Source of the DNA: Galaxea fascicularis
Lineage: Eukaryota; Cnidaria; Anthozoa; Scleractinia; Euphylliidae
DNA: 64,000 nucleotides
NCBI GenBank assembly: GCA_948470475.1
Contig: OX419342.1
Location: 15,013,010 to 15,077,009, forward strand
Direction: 5' to 3'
A model generated the notes under the pieces. It was not told where the DNA came from and searched no databases. It saw only the letters and a list, made by a program, of their open reading frames with translations. Below are positions 1 to 11,900 of the stretch, piece after piece (within the stretch, counting starts at the first letter, position 1; each line of letters opens with the position of its first letter). The translations under genes were made by a program, and so were the position numbers.

Positions 1-445
1 GGGTACTCTTCGACACTACCCAAAAAAGAAGAAAAGTACTTTGTTCGCCTTGTTTTGACTATTTTATGGCGTCATTTTTTGTGAGCTATAAAGACGATAG
101 AAAGGTGCCGTCTGTGTCCTTTGTACAATAGCACCAAAAAACATTAACCGAAAAGTGGCTGCGGCACAATAAGCCATGAATCAACTCAGGTGATCAACTA
201 CAAATGGTTGAGAATGGTTTTATTCTTGACTTCGATCAACTACAAATATTGCAAACTACAAACGTTGACTACGAGTCGTGGGCGGTATTATTTTTTACAT
301 CATTGTTAATGATAACATCTGATTGGCAATGACAACAGACAAACAAATCGGTTTCAGAAAAACATTTGTCAATAAACATTGAATTAAAGACGAAGTTTTT
401 ACTGCAATTAGCCCATTAAGTCTACGATTTTTTAACTTACAACGA
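1..445. other. No gene seen
   Basis: AT-rich sequence with no open reading frame or splice-bounded exon that I can support. The first TTC27 exon visible begins with an acceptor at 2777-2778, so this stretch probably lies in an upstream TTC27 intron. That is an inference, because no upstream exon is in view. Confidence 0.4.
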
Positions 446-897
446 GAATTGCTGTGAAGGACAACATATTGCTGGCATTTCGACTGCTAAAGCTGTTAAA
501 AATCGTGTTTACTTCTGGCAAGGAGTTGTCGCTCTTTGCGAGAGTTTTCCAAATGCCAATCCGGCTCTTGTTCCTAACAAAGCGGAGCCGAGGATTTAAA
601 CCGTCCGAACTTCGTTTGGCTTTTCTTCAACCAATTTTGTGCCCAAAAATGAGCGACAGCAGGGAAAACGAAGACTTTTAGGATCCACTAATGAAATATT
701 GAATAGAAAACATTTGGAAAAAACACGAGCATTTTTTAGTCCAAACCATATTTGAGATAAAGGCGTGAAAACAAAAAACGATACGAATGTTTCTTCGGCG
801 TTTTGGCGTTTCTTGGAAAAATAAGACAAGCAACAAACACAACTCGTGAGCAACCTAGGCAAATCGCTAGTCCGAGTGTTCTTGACATAAGTCTCCG

Positions 898-905
898 TAT
901 AAAAG
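898..905 (+). promoter_or_regulatory. TATA-box-like element, copy 1
   Basis: TATAAAAG followed by ACAAAACAGG. It recurs in the second tandem copy with flanking conservation. This is sequence resemblance only; no transcript start is known. Confidence 0.35.
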
Positions 906-1432
906 ACAAAACAGGAATACTAAACCTACGGATGCGGACAGTTTAGGTTAGTCAATAATCACTCCGAACGCAGAGCTGACATAATAGCCGTCATTTCACA
1001 CAAAATCATTGCTTTGCTAAGAATTGCGGCGAGGGACAATATACTGCCGGCATTTCCAATGCTGCAAGTGTTAAAAATCGCGTTTACTTTTGGCATGGAG
1101 TTGTTGTTCTTTCGGCGAGAGTTTTCCAAGTGTCAAACTTACCAAGCGGCGCCGAGGTTATAAACCGTCCGGATTTCGCTTGGCTTTTCTTCAACAAATT
1201 TTGTGCCCTAAAACGAAACGTTTTAGGATCCAAGATGAAATCTTGGGTAGAAAACATTTGGAAAAAACAAGAGTCCAAACCAATTTGAGATGGAAGCGTG
1301 AAAACAACAAAACGTAAGAAAAAAGAAACCGATGCGAATGTCTATTCGACGTTTCTCGTACAAATCGGAAAAAATAAGACAAGTAACAAACCGAGACAAA
1401 TCGCTATTCAATTTTCTTGGCATAAATGTCCA

Positions 1433-1440
1433 TATAAAAG
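1433..1440 (+). promoter_or_regulatory. TATA-box-like element, copy 2
   Basis: Same TATAAAAG context as at 898, 535 bp downstream. The 3' part of this copy runs into AAAAGTAAGT at about 1530, a possible donor of a noncoding first exon. Confidence 0.35.
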
Positions 1441-1827
1441 ACAAAACAGGAGTACTAACCTGCGCACAGTTTAAGTCAGTCAACAATCACTCCGAACGCA
1501 GAGCTTAAGCAGAAGCGGTCATTTCACACAAAAGTAAGTCTTATTACTTCTCATGCCTGTCAAGGAAGCTTGTTCAATTAAGGATTTTAGCGGCAAAACC
1601 GTCCAGTTTAATACACAGCAAGGTCCGAAGACAGTGCATAATTACTGAAACCTTGCCAGACCACACCGGCGATCTTTTCTCTTCGTGCAAGCTTATGCCG
1701 GCAAACACGGGGAAAAGCTGAAATTTCCTGACACTTGAATTGGTAATGTTTTTACAGCTTGACAAGAGACACTCTCTTTTCGCTGTTTCTCACTATAATT
1801 TCGTCTCTTTTCTCGAGCTTTTTGTTG

Positions 1828-2030
1828 TTCTTTCTCCCGTTGCTCCCAGTACGATTCAGCCTGTTTACTTGAGCCCTTTATTATTCTTTCTCCCGTTGCT
1901 CGACAATACAATTCAGCCAGTTTGCTCGTACTTTTTCTCCCGCTGTTTGTCACTGATACTCTGCCTATGTACCCGTGCCCTTTCATGTTCTTTCTCCCGC
2001 TGTTTGTCACTGATATTCCGCCAACGAATA
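1828..2030 (+). repeat. Degenerate ~56 bp minisatellite
   Basis: Four units begin with a TTCTTTCTCCCG-like block at 1828, 1884, about 1931 and 1988 (spacings 56, 47, 57). The minus-strand reading frame across it is open for about 150 codons and gives repeated VTNSGRK and arginine/lysine-rich stretches. I read this as a by-product of the repeat rather than a gene. Confidence 0.6.
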
Positions 2031-2230
2031 GACAAAACTGACTTTGTTTTAAAACTGTCTTCAAAATTTGGCTATGCAGTTTCCCGCCACAGAAACGCGG
2101 GTTGAGAACTGCGTGTATGGACAACTGATCTTTCCAAAAACAGTCCATATGGAAGCGTGCCTACATGCGAGCTTGCACACGAAAGGGTTAACTGGAGTAT
2201 CACATTTGACTTTGGCTTACATGATGGGGT

Positions 2231-2300
2231 GGACGTACGTACGGTCGGTCGGACGGTCGGACGGTCGGTCGGACGGTCGGTCGGACGGTCGGTCGTACGA
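2231..2300 (+). repeat. GGTC/GGAC simple repeat
   Basis: About 70 bp built from alternating CGGTCGGT and CGGACGGT tetramer variants. It is immediately followed by a perfect TGACGTCA palindrome at 2301-2308. Confidence 0.8.
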
Positions 2301-2361
2301 TGACGTCATAACCAAAATTTCTCGGATGGATGGGTTATTACCATATTTTCTTACCAATGGT

Positions 2362-2396
2362 GCTCCGCGCGCGCGCGCCTTCGGCGCGCGCGGAGC
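2362..2396. repeat. GC-rich hairpin, alternating CG stem
   Basis: GCTCCGCGCGCG...GCC, a TTC loop, then GGC...GCGCGGAGC. The arms pair almost fully with a small bulge. The alternating CG stem stands out in AT-rich surroundings and may be the end of a short mobile repeat that includes the GGTC/GGAC array. Confidence 0.7.
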
Positions 2397-2433
2397 TCCG
2401 CTATAAGCACATCTTTACTTATTACAGTATACA

Positions 2434-2606
2434 TGTATATGTTACAGGTTAAATTTGATCTCAGGTCATTTTTTATTTAACCTAGGTCAAAATGAAATTC
2501 CTTTGTCTTCTCATGAATAATTAGGGTTAGGAGACAAAGGAATTTCATTTTGACCTAGATTAAATCAAAAATGACCTGAGATCAAATTTAACCTGTAACA
2601 TATACA
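2434..2606. mobile_element. Foldback element with ~75 bp arms
   Basis: The left arm from TGTATATGTTAC (2434) is mirrored by GTAACATATACA ending at 2606. The arms are inverted copies with few mismatches and a central spacer of about 20 bp (CATGAATAATTAGGG region). It has no coding capacity. A MITE-like or foldback element in a TTC27 intron is the simplest reading. Confidence 0.8.
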
Positions 2607-2778
2607 ATGCAGTTGAGAAGTAGGAATTTTGAAACCTTATCAAGGTATTATACTCTGTTATGTTAAAGTTGCCTTCATTTTCAAGTGTTTTATCCAAAAA
2701 TATTAACAGTTTACAGATCAAAGTGCTCCTTCACTGATGATTGTTAACTGTTGTTTTTCTTTATTATTTATCTTGTAG

Positions 2779-5700
2779 GATGTTGCTCTTGATGATGACA
2801 CTCTTTTGGAAAAAATCAGATTCAGAGATATGAATCTTCAGCAAAATGGCAACCAGACTGTTGTCACTCCACTGGATCAAGCTGTTATTTTGGGGATAAC
2901 GTAAGAGTTCTTTGCCAGCAACACCAGGGTTCTCTGATTTAATGCTAACCACAAGTTACATTAATAAGTCATTAATTTTTACATCATGACATATTACATT
3001 AAGCAGCCATTTTGCTGCGCCTGCATTAAACCTGTCTAGGGTGTAGGGTGTCATTTCATGTTAACAGCACATTTTACAGTTGTTTATTCAGTCACCTGGC
3101 CTTTTAGTAGAAGTGAGGCTGGTGGGTGCCATGTTTTGATAGAGACCCCACCGGTTTTTGTTATGTAAATCACGTTGTTATGCTATCTAGCCTGCATTTG
3201 CATGAGAAAGACAGAGGTTTGTATCAAAACAAGGTCACCTCCAGCCTCGCTTCTACTCAAAGGCCAGGTCACTGAACACAAAACTGTAAAATGGGCTATT
3301 TATTTCACTTCATGGCTCACCACTTCATATATATTATTCACACATTAATTACCACACCCTTCACCACATACTGAAAACGTAAATTGGGGCATGTACAACA
3401 ATAATAATCTATTTATACTTAAAAAAGAGCTTTTTAATGCCACACTTGCTTAAATAATTATATATTTAGTGAGTTTAGAATTAATTTAAATATCCTTCCC
3501 CCCCCCCCCTTTTTTTTTTTACAGGATTGAATGCCAGAAGAGTCAGGCTGTACACAGACTGAATACTGAAGAGCTGCTGGCTTATTTAGAGGTATGGAGT
3601 TCATACATCTGCAGTTGGGTTTCGGATCACCACAGCAATATCAATTTATTTTTTTATACACTGTAAATGGAGTTTATTTTGTAGCACATGCAAACTAAAT
3701 TTTACAGTATTTAGTCTACAAATGAGTGAATGAAAATAGCAAGCAGTAGCATTTATTTTGTAATAAAAACTAACGATAAAAAGTCACGACGTTTCGACCC
3801 CTCGGAGGTCATTTTCAAGTGAGAATAAAAGTCTTAACAATTAGCATAAATATGTAAAAACTAGATAAAAATGCGGCGTGCGCCGAAATGTGATAAAATA
3901 TTTACAAAAGTGTAAAAAGTGCTAAAAATATATGGAGTAATGAACGGTAGCTAGAGAAAACAATAGACAAAAAATAATAATTAGTTACAAGAACTGTTCT
4001 AAACAAATAATTTGGCGCGGATAGAGTCACACTGTTTGTTTAGCGATGGTTTCAGTTCTTTTATAAAAAACATTTCAAAAATAAGACAATCAAACTTGTT
4101 CTGGCACTTTCTCAGGATTCTAAAACTCTTTGCGATGTTGTTAGGTTCCAATGCATGTTTCTCTCTCAGATGGTCGCCGATGGTTGCCCCTTTGTGCTCT
4201 TCAATGCGCTGGTGAAGGTGTCGGCAGGTATATCCGACATAACCTGCGTCGCACAGGTCACACTTGAATTGGTACACAACGCACTGTTGGCTTACAAGGG
4301 GTGGCTTCTCTTCACGGACCCGGATCTCTTCTTTGATCTTTTTGCTCGTGTAGACAGGGGTAATATCCACACTGATCTTACGGCTTAGGTCGGCAAGTTG
4401 TCTCCGTACGGCGTTCGCAGATTTTTGGTCCTTGAAGGGCAACACGACTCTGATTGGGTCCCCACGCTTCTCATCAACGTGGGTGCGTGATTCCTCGGAA
4501 ACTTTTGAATCAACGAAAAGGCGGATGGTGGACTGCACAAGATCTTCAGGATAACACAGACGGGAAAAGATCACTTTGAGGCGTTCACATTCCTCGTGAA
4601 AGGCCTTCCATGTAGACGAGAGCTTAAACGCACGGTTAAGCATGGTCTTTATCAGTGACCGTTTATATCTCGCGTCAACGTGGCTGTGATAATGTAACAA
4701 CAGTCCGGTGTCAGTTGGTTTTCGGTACACCGTTGTGTTCAGGTAGCATCCATTCCTGATTACGTTCATTCCAAGAAAGGGTAGTCTGCCATTTTCTTCG
4801 AGCTCCATTGTGAAATCAATAGAAGGGTGACTGTTGTTTAGTGTCGTTAAGAAATCTGTAGCTGCTTCAACATCAGGCATTGCGCTAAGGGTGTCATCAA
4901 CATAGCGCAGAGTCGTGTTGCCCTTCAAGGACCAAAAATCTGCGAACGCCGTACGGAGACAACTTGCCGACCTAAGCCGTAAGATCAGTGTGGATATTAC
5001 CCCTGTCTACACGAGCAAAAAGATCAAAGAAGAGATCCGGGTCCGTGAAGAGAAGCCACCCCTTGTAAGCCAACAGTGCGTTGTGTACCAATTCAAGTGT
5101 GACCTGTGCGACGCAGGTTATGTCGGATATACCTGCCGACACCTTCACCAGCGCATTGAAGAGCACAAAGGGGCAACCATCGGCGACCATCTGAGAGAGA
5201 AACATGCATTGGAACCTAACAACATCGCAAAGAGTTTTAGAATCCTGAGAAAGTGCCAGAACAAGTTTGATTGTCTTATTTTTGAAATGTTTTTTATAAA
5301 AGAACTGAAACCATCGCTAAACAAACAGTGTGACTCTATCCGCGCCAAATTATTTGTTTAGAACAGTTCTTGTAACTAATTATTATTTTTTGTCTATTGT
5401 TTTCTCTAGCTACCGTTCATTACTCCATATATTTTTAGCACTTTTTACACTTTTGTAAATATTTTATCACATTTCGGCGCACGCCGCATTTTTATCTAGT
5501 TTTTACATATTTATGCTAATTGTTAAGACTTTTATTCTCACTTGAAAATGACCTCCGAGGGGTCGAAACGTCGTGACTTTTTATCGTTAGTTTTTATTAC
5601 AAAATCTATATCAAAAAGACTTCTGCTTAAGAGTAGCATTTATGTTAATTTTTGTTTTGTACATACAGTCATGTTCCAACAACCTCAGTTGATACAATAT

Positions 5701-5783
5701 TTTTGTGAAATTATGAAGCACTAGTGACAGAGATAACAATTACATATTTTAACCCTTTAACTCCCAAGGGGTTCTCCATTGAT

Positions 5784-5821
<38 letters not shown>

Positions 5822-5915
5822 AAGTGCCATTTGGCACTATCGGGAGTGAAAGGCTTAACGGGGACATAGTTTTGGGGTGAAGATGTTGTTAACCCTTTAA
5901 CTCCCAAGGGGTTCT

Positions 5916-5961
<46 letters not shown>

Positions 5962-8900
5962 AAGTGCCATTTGGCACTGTCGGGATTGAAAGGGTTAAGT
6001 GTCAATCAAGTTAAGTATCACAGCAGGTGTTTCTTGATTCTTCAAGATATTAATGTGTCTGGTCCACAGCTTTGAAAAAAATTTGCTTTCATAGATTGTT
6101 AGAAATGCAAAGCCCAACTGTGTGCTTTTGAACATAGCATAGCTGTGTGTTTTCTAATATTGATCATATACATTTTCCTGTATGAACACATTGTCCAGAT
6201 GTACAGCCAGCCAAACAACAAGTAAAGTCAGGTTCCAGGGCAAAACTAGACCATATGCCACCACCACCAACAACAACAAAACTATCAAAAAGCCATTAAA
6301 CCATAATATTCCAATTAACAGAGGGTTAATGGTATTTTCAATGTTGTCAAGGTAATTACAAACCAGCCCAAGGCTTGGTGTATACACATGATGGCATTGC
6401 TTATGAGAAGCAGACTGGAAAAAGAGTCACGGCGTAAGATGGAGAGGTCCATGATGCAGTTACAGGTTAATAATATTATTTAATGATGATAACTGTGTAG
6501 TTTGATGTTTGATAAATGTCTCAGGAAGTAATAGCTTGTGCCATTTACTGTCTTTTTTGTGTCTGCAGGCTCTGGTTGATTCAATTGAAAGTCAATCTCC
6601 TAAGGTACAGTATGGTTCATAAGTCTGTGTCAGAAATCACTTAACATTGTCTTGACACCTCCATGTTGTATTTTACATGGTTTGTCAAGAGTAAGTGCTG
6701 GCACTTTCAATCATATTTTCCTGTCATTCATTTCTTCCTATTCCAACCTGTAGGTTGCTGATAGACAGATGCTGTTTTACTGTATTCCGCTTCCACCAAA
6801 ATGGACCATTCAGGTATTTACATAAATTATATTGCAGCTATCCATTTGGCTTGGTCACCAAGTCTGTGCTTCAGTCAATACCAGACCTCAATCATAACTC
6901 CCTTTCTTTACTTTCTTGTTAAACTTCTTGTAAATACTGTGTGTAAAGTGTTGCGGTTGAAGTAATAAGACTTTCAAACCGTGAATAAGAATCCAACTAA
7001 AAACTATCGCATGTTGTCTCATTATTCACATGACTTTTATGTTGCTAAATCTACCGTGATTCGCTGTACATGTAGGTCTGGATTAAGGATTTCGTTCATC
7101 AGTATTCTCTATTTTTTTGTGCTTCTGCCTTCTGTATTTGTGCACAACCTTGTGTACTCTCTGGTGCATATTCACCAGGCAACAGAGATTGAATGTAGAT
7201 GTGTGGATTAAAACACAATCATATAAACTACTTGTTTTTTTTTTCTACCAGAGAGATTTAGCAAAGTTGTTGTTCCAGATGGGTGTAGTGAAAGGTTCCC
7301 TTGAGATATTTCAACAGATCCATTCCTGGGAAGATGTTGTCTATTGTTACCAGAGCTTGGGATGGCACGCTAAGGCAAGTTTGCTGGTAGTGTTGATTTC
7401 CTGCATTAAGTCTCTCTGAGAAATGACACATATGGAGCATGTTATTTAGATTTGTGTTTCCTTTGAAAATAGCAGATCCCAAGACATGCCCATGATTGAT
7501 TCTTAAATCCTGTTGAGTTTGATTTTATCTGTTGGTTTATTGGTGCAAGGTTTTGTTAAGGATGAGTCTGTATTACTAAATTATTTAAGCCATGGTTTGC
7601 CATGACACCCACAGCTGTTGCTCTACCACTGGAACACTTATTAGACAGTACAGTGACAGTACTTGTAATTTAAAAATGTATATTGTGGCTTCAGTCGGTT
7701 TTAATAATTGTTTGATTCTTGTAGGCAGAAGCCCTTTTAAGAGAACAGCTGAAGATAAAAGAAACTGCACTTCTATGGTGTCTGTTAGGTGATACATTAA
7801 AGGTGAAAATAATAAATGTGCACAGGCCTGAGCCTGCTATAGAAACTAGAGGAGTGGGTTGGTTAAAGTCTTCTGCCCACTGAATTAATTTGTCCGTCAT
7901 TCAAATCCTCAGCCTAAATCCAACTGGCAAGCCTCTCTGTCGGTTGGTATAGCCACTTTAGAACGTGTAGGAAAATGAGTTTTTTTTTTAATGTATCGAT
8001 TGGAAAAATTGTTTCTGCCACTTGAAAGATCCTCTCAAAAAATGACCACAGTTTATTTATTTATTTACTTATTTGAGCGCCAGTCTATAGTTGGGATATC
8101 AGGGCATTTTGCATTTTTTAACTACCAAAGTTGGATTATGTGAAATGGTGGTACAGTGTGTATCACATCACACGATGTTTTCTCTTGTGACACACGGCTG
8201 ATGGACAGATGTTTTCACTGTAGGACGGTTCCTGTTATGAGAAGGCCTGGGAACTTTCAGGACATCACAGTTCAAGGGCTCAAAAATGTCTGGGATACTT
8301 GTATTTGAGGGATAAAGAGGTTGGTGTTATACGGTGCTTGCTCACAAAAAAGCGAATGGCTGAAATTCCTTCAAATCGATAACCAAACATTAATTTTGTA
8401 CGATTGATTTGGTCAGTTTTGAGATTTGCTAAAAAAAATAGTCACCAGTGCACTGAAACGATACGTAGTGAGATAGAATCACCAGCAGGTTGTTAGTGGA
8501 CTGTAAAAAGGGAGAATATTGGAAATAGAGAAGTGCATTACTACAGGATTCACCGTCGCAACCTTGCCTTAGATCACTCAGTGTAATTTCATTGTTTGGT
8601 CTGTTCCACGGGGAGTTGCTGTAACCCTGTAGTGCTCAGGGATAAACTAACATCGGCAACTTCTTTTGTTTGACTGTAGTATGCCAAGGCAATACCTTGC
8701 TTCCAGAAATCATTGGAAATCTACTCCCTGCAGGTAGGTTTTGCATTGCAACTCAGTGGCATTCATGGAATTGAATGTCATCAACGTTATGATCCAGGTG
8801 CTCACACAGTTTTTGTCGCATTCATTTGCACGGCACTTCGTAATTTTAGGGAAATAAAATATCGCAAAGTCAGTTTGAAACTGTTACCCCAAATGATTTG

Positions 8901-11900
8901 GCAGTGTGGCATAGTGAAGGTGAAAGCTGCAGAAGAAAACACTCGTGTTGTCAGTCAAGTCAAATGCTATAAACCGTTTTAGCACACCGCAATCAACTAC
9001 CTTTCTGGGAGATTAATATGGGAAGTCATCACAGACTGCAAACAACTGAACAAAGTTTCCTTAGTGTGAGGGCATCATGACTGTGTAAAACCGCTTATCA
9101 CGCTCCTGTATTTACATATCCCACACGGAAGTACAGTATTAAATTCAGATTTAGATTTAGATCTAGTTGCATTTATAGGGTGTGGTGTTGACGTGCTGTA
9201 CATGTACTTTACAATCTTTCATTTTCGTACTCTAAAATTGCAAGTGGTCTTGAACCCAGAAAAACCCTTAATCGTTCAGTGTTTGATAACAGCATGAGGT
9301 TATAAATCTTGCAAGACCACCCTCAATCAGTATCTGCACCGCCCCAATCAGTTTCTTCATAATTATCTGTCCACAGGAAGGTGTCTGGTTCTCACTAGGC
9401 TGTGCTGCGTTGGCAACAAATGACATGGGAGTCGCCTCCAAAGCGTTTCATCGCTGTGTTTCGCTTGATAGTCAGGTATGTGCTATAGAAGTGGTGGAAC
9501 AGAGAATTAACTCTGAAGTGTAAATTAAAGTGCTAAGGGAAACCCATGAAAAACCCACTGGGCGTTAACCCTAGTAAAGGGTATCAGGGAACCACACGAG
9601 ACAAAGAAAAAATTCTTATGACCTCGGTGGGAATCGAACCCACGACCTCCGGATTAGATCTACCGTTGCTCTGCCGACTAAGCTACGAGGTCGGACAGAG
9701 AAAGTCGGGGACGATTAAGGTGGTGAATCGCGGCGAAGAGAAAGTAAGGGTACATATATATGTTGTGCTGCGTAGCACTTTAAACACCATGGTGGAACAG
9801 AGAATTAACTCTGAAGTGTAAATTAAAGTGCTAATAGAAACCCATGAAAAACCCACTGGGCGTTAGCCCTAGTAAAGGGTATCAGGGAACCACATGGGTT
9901 TCTCTTAGCACTTTAATTTACACTTCAGAGTTACCGGTAATTCTCTGTTACACCACTTGTATGTGTTTATAGTGCTACGCGGCACAACATATATATGTGC
10001 TATAGAACTCGTTCTGTTGATTTCATCAGTCCGAATCTTATTAATCTTATTAAGGTATCATGGTAGGTGGATTGACAGTGTTTGGAAATCGCGCCCTTAC
10101 GCTGACGCTTTGAAAGCAAACCTCATCAACCTATACATTTTCTGAAAGCTTAATAGTTATACAGTACAATCATATCTTTGACATTTTCTAAAAAGTCAGT
10201 GTTGTAGTGATATTGAAAGAAATGCCCAGCAACGCTGCTTCGCTTAAATTGGTTCGTTTCCGCGCGTGAATTATCGGATCGGCGCGATTAATATCGGAAA
10301 TGTTTTCTCACACATCACCCTCAAAAACCGTGTCTGCGATTTTCCAGATGCGGTTTGGTTTTTTTTTACAACATCCTAAAGTTTGATTTCGAACAAAGTA
10401 TCCTTGAACATGGCTGCCGATTTTCAGCTAATTCCGTCGGAAGACGCGCGTAAACGAACTAAAAATGTTCACCCTTATATGCAGTTTTATGTTATCGAGA
10501 AAAAGACGAAAAACGTTTTATGAGATTTCTGTGACTAGGTGTTAAAAATCCCAATAGTTTCTCTTTATCTTAAAAAGTAAAAAAGCTTTTTTTCCCATTC
10601 TTTTTGCAAAATCTTTATCTCAGTCTTCACAATTTGAACAGCAAAAAACAAAGAAATTCTATTTTTCGTCAAAATCCACCTACCATGATACCTTAATAAG
10701 CTCCTCCAACTCCCCTTGTGACACTTTTGTAGTGCACGCCACTCGCAATCAGAAGGAAACCTCTTGAAATCGCATGTTTTATATTCAGGTTTCCAACGCA
10801 CTGCAGTAATCGGTTTGTGATAGCTTACAATCGAACTTCGCCGCTTTGTTTTAACAATCTACCAATGAGTTCTGAGATGTATCTCTAAGTGTCATGCCTT
10901 ATTGCAAAAGGATAAACATGATTTGCAGTGCCACTTTTTGTCCAACAGAATTCTCAAGCCTGGAATAATCTTTCTTCTGTCTACATCAAGACAGGCCAAA
11001 AGTGAGTACATGTAGATTAGTGAATTTTGTTTGACTAAACTGTTTATCACCCAGTGTTAACCATCTTTTGATGACTGTTACTAGTACCAGTGAAATTTGT
11101 TTTTAAATTCTTCATATGCCACAATTGCGCATATTCATTTGATGGACTAACGCGGAACATTCCGCATTATTTGTTACTGTGTTGCCATATTGCTTTGTGA
11201 GTGTAGATTTTTGGGAATATTTACTTAATCAGTCCTCCGCTACGTTAGTCTATGATGAACACTCTGTGAGTTCGTAGATTCCTTTATTTCCGCTGTCGGC
11301 GATACCCACATCATGATGGAGCCAACAGCCAGTTCGGCCATTGGTTCCTGTATCGGTGAGGTTATCTAGAGACTGGTAGACAGCCCATCACCCGTAAGTT
11401 CACTCCAAAAGCGTGTAGTTGAGATCTTTTTCTGTCATTCCGTGGATAGCTTGTGAAGTGATCACTAATTTGTCTTACAGGTCCAGAGCACATCTGACCC
11501 TCAAGGAATCCTTGAAAGCAAATTATGAAAACTGGTACATTTGGGAGAACTACTTAGTGGTACGTTTAGTGTGATAGTCGTGACTGCGTACATAACGCAG
11601 GTAAGGTCATCTTGAAGAGAAAAAATTTCGAACAACTTCATTCCCATTGCAGTACTTTAACTTAAACGTTTCTAAACAAAGACCTTTCTTTTGCTCATAT
11701 TACGCTGTTAAAAAGGTATCTTTTCTGTGCAGAACTTCCTTCACTCACTGGCTGCTATTCCACAGGATAAAATATGTATGAACAAGTTAGCAAACTAAGT
11801 ACATGTAGAGCGACGATTGCACAGCCGATCAGACACAGCCAATCAGAGAGCAGCTTTTTAGTCCCTTTTATTCCCTGCGCTGTCCCAGTGTTTGTCTTGT

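Larger units (their letters stand above)
446..1535 (+). repeat. Two diverged tandem copies of a ~0.5 kb unit
   Basis: Two direct copies (about 446-1005 and 1021-1535) can be aligned along their length with substitutions and small indels. Shared landmarks in order are a GAATTGC start, a GTTAAAAATCG block, a GGCTTTTCTTCAAC block, GGATCCA, AGAAAACATTTGGAAAAAAC, TATAAAAGACAAAACAGGA and CACTCCGAACGCAGAGCT. Each ends in a TATA-type core-promoter-like segment. Only the second copy ends in AAAAGTAAGT, which resembles a splice donor. The unit could be a duplicated promoter plus first exon, or a tandem mobile-element end. No protein-coding capacity is recognised. Confidence 0.7.
3745..5643. mobile_element. 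Head-to-head inverted Penelope-like insertion
   Basis: One insertion in the intron between TTC27 exons ending at 3591 and starting at 6367. It has two copies of the same 3' region in opposite orientation: a longer minus-strand copy (about 3757-4919) and a shorter plus-strand copy (about 4920-5604). The copies look essentially identical where they overlap. They meet at 4907-4919 in CAGAGTCGTGTTG, which also occurs at the corresponding internal site of the longer copy (complement near 4436-4448). Both 3' ends point outward. The insertion is flanked by the 12 bp direct repeat AGTAGCATTTAT (3745-3756 and 5632-5643), a likely target-site duplication. This fits an inverted 5' junction made during target-primed reverse transcription. 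Confidence 0.85.

Noticed and set aside
1693..2148. 151-codon minus-strand open frame rich in Arg/Lys
   Set aside because: It coincides with a ~56 bp degenerate minisatellite and gives repeated VTNSGRK units, so the open frame follows from the repeat. It has no splice support or family match.
9619..9692. Functional tRNA gene
   Set aside because: The acceptor and T arms and the A/B boxes are present, but the anticodon arm does not fold correctly and SINE body sequence follows.
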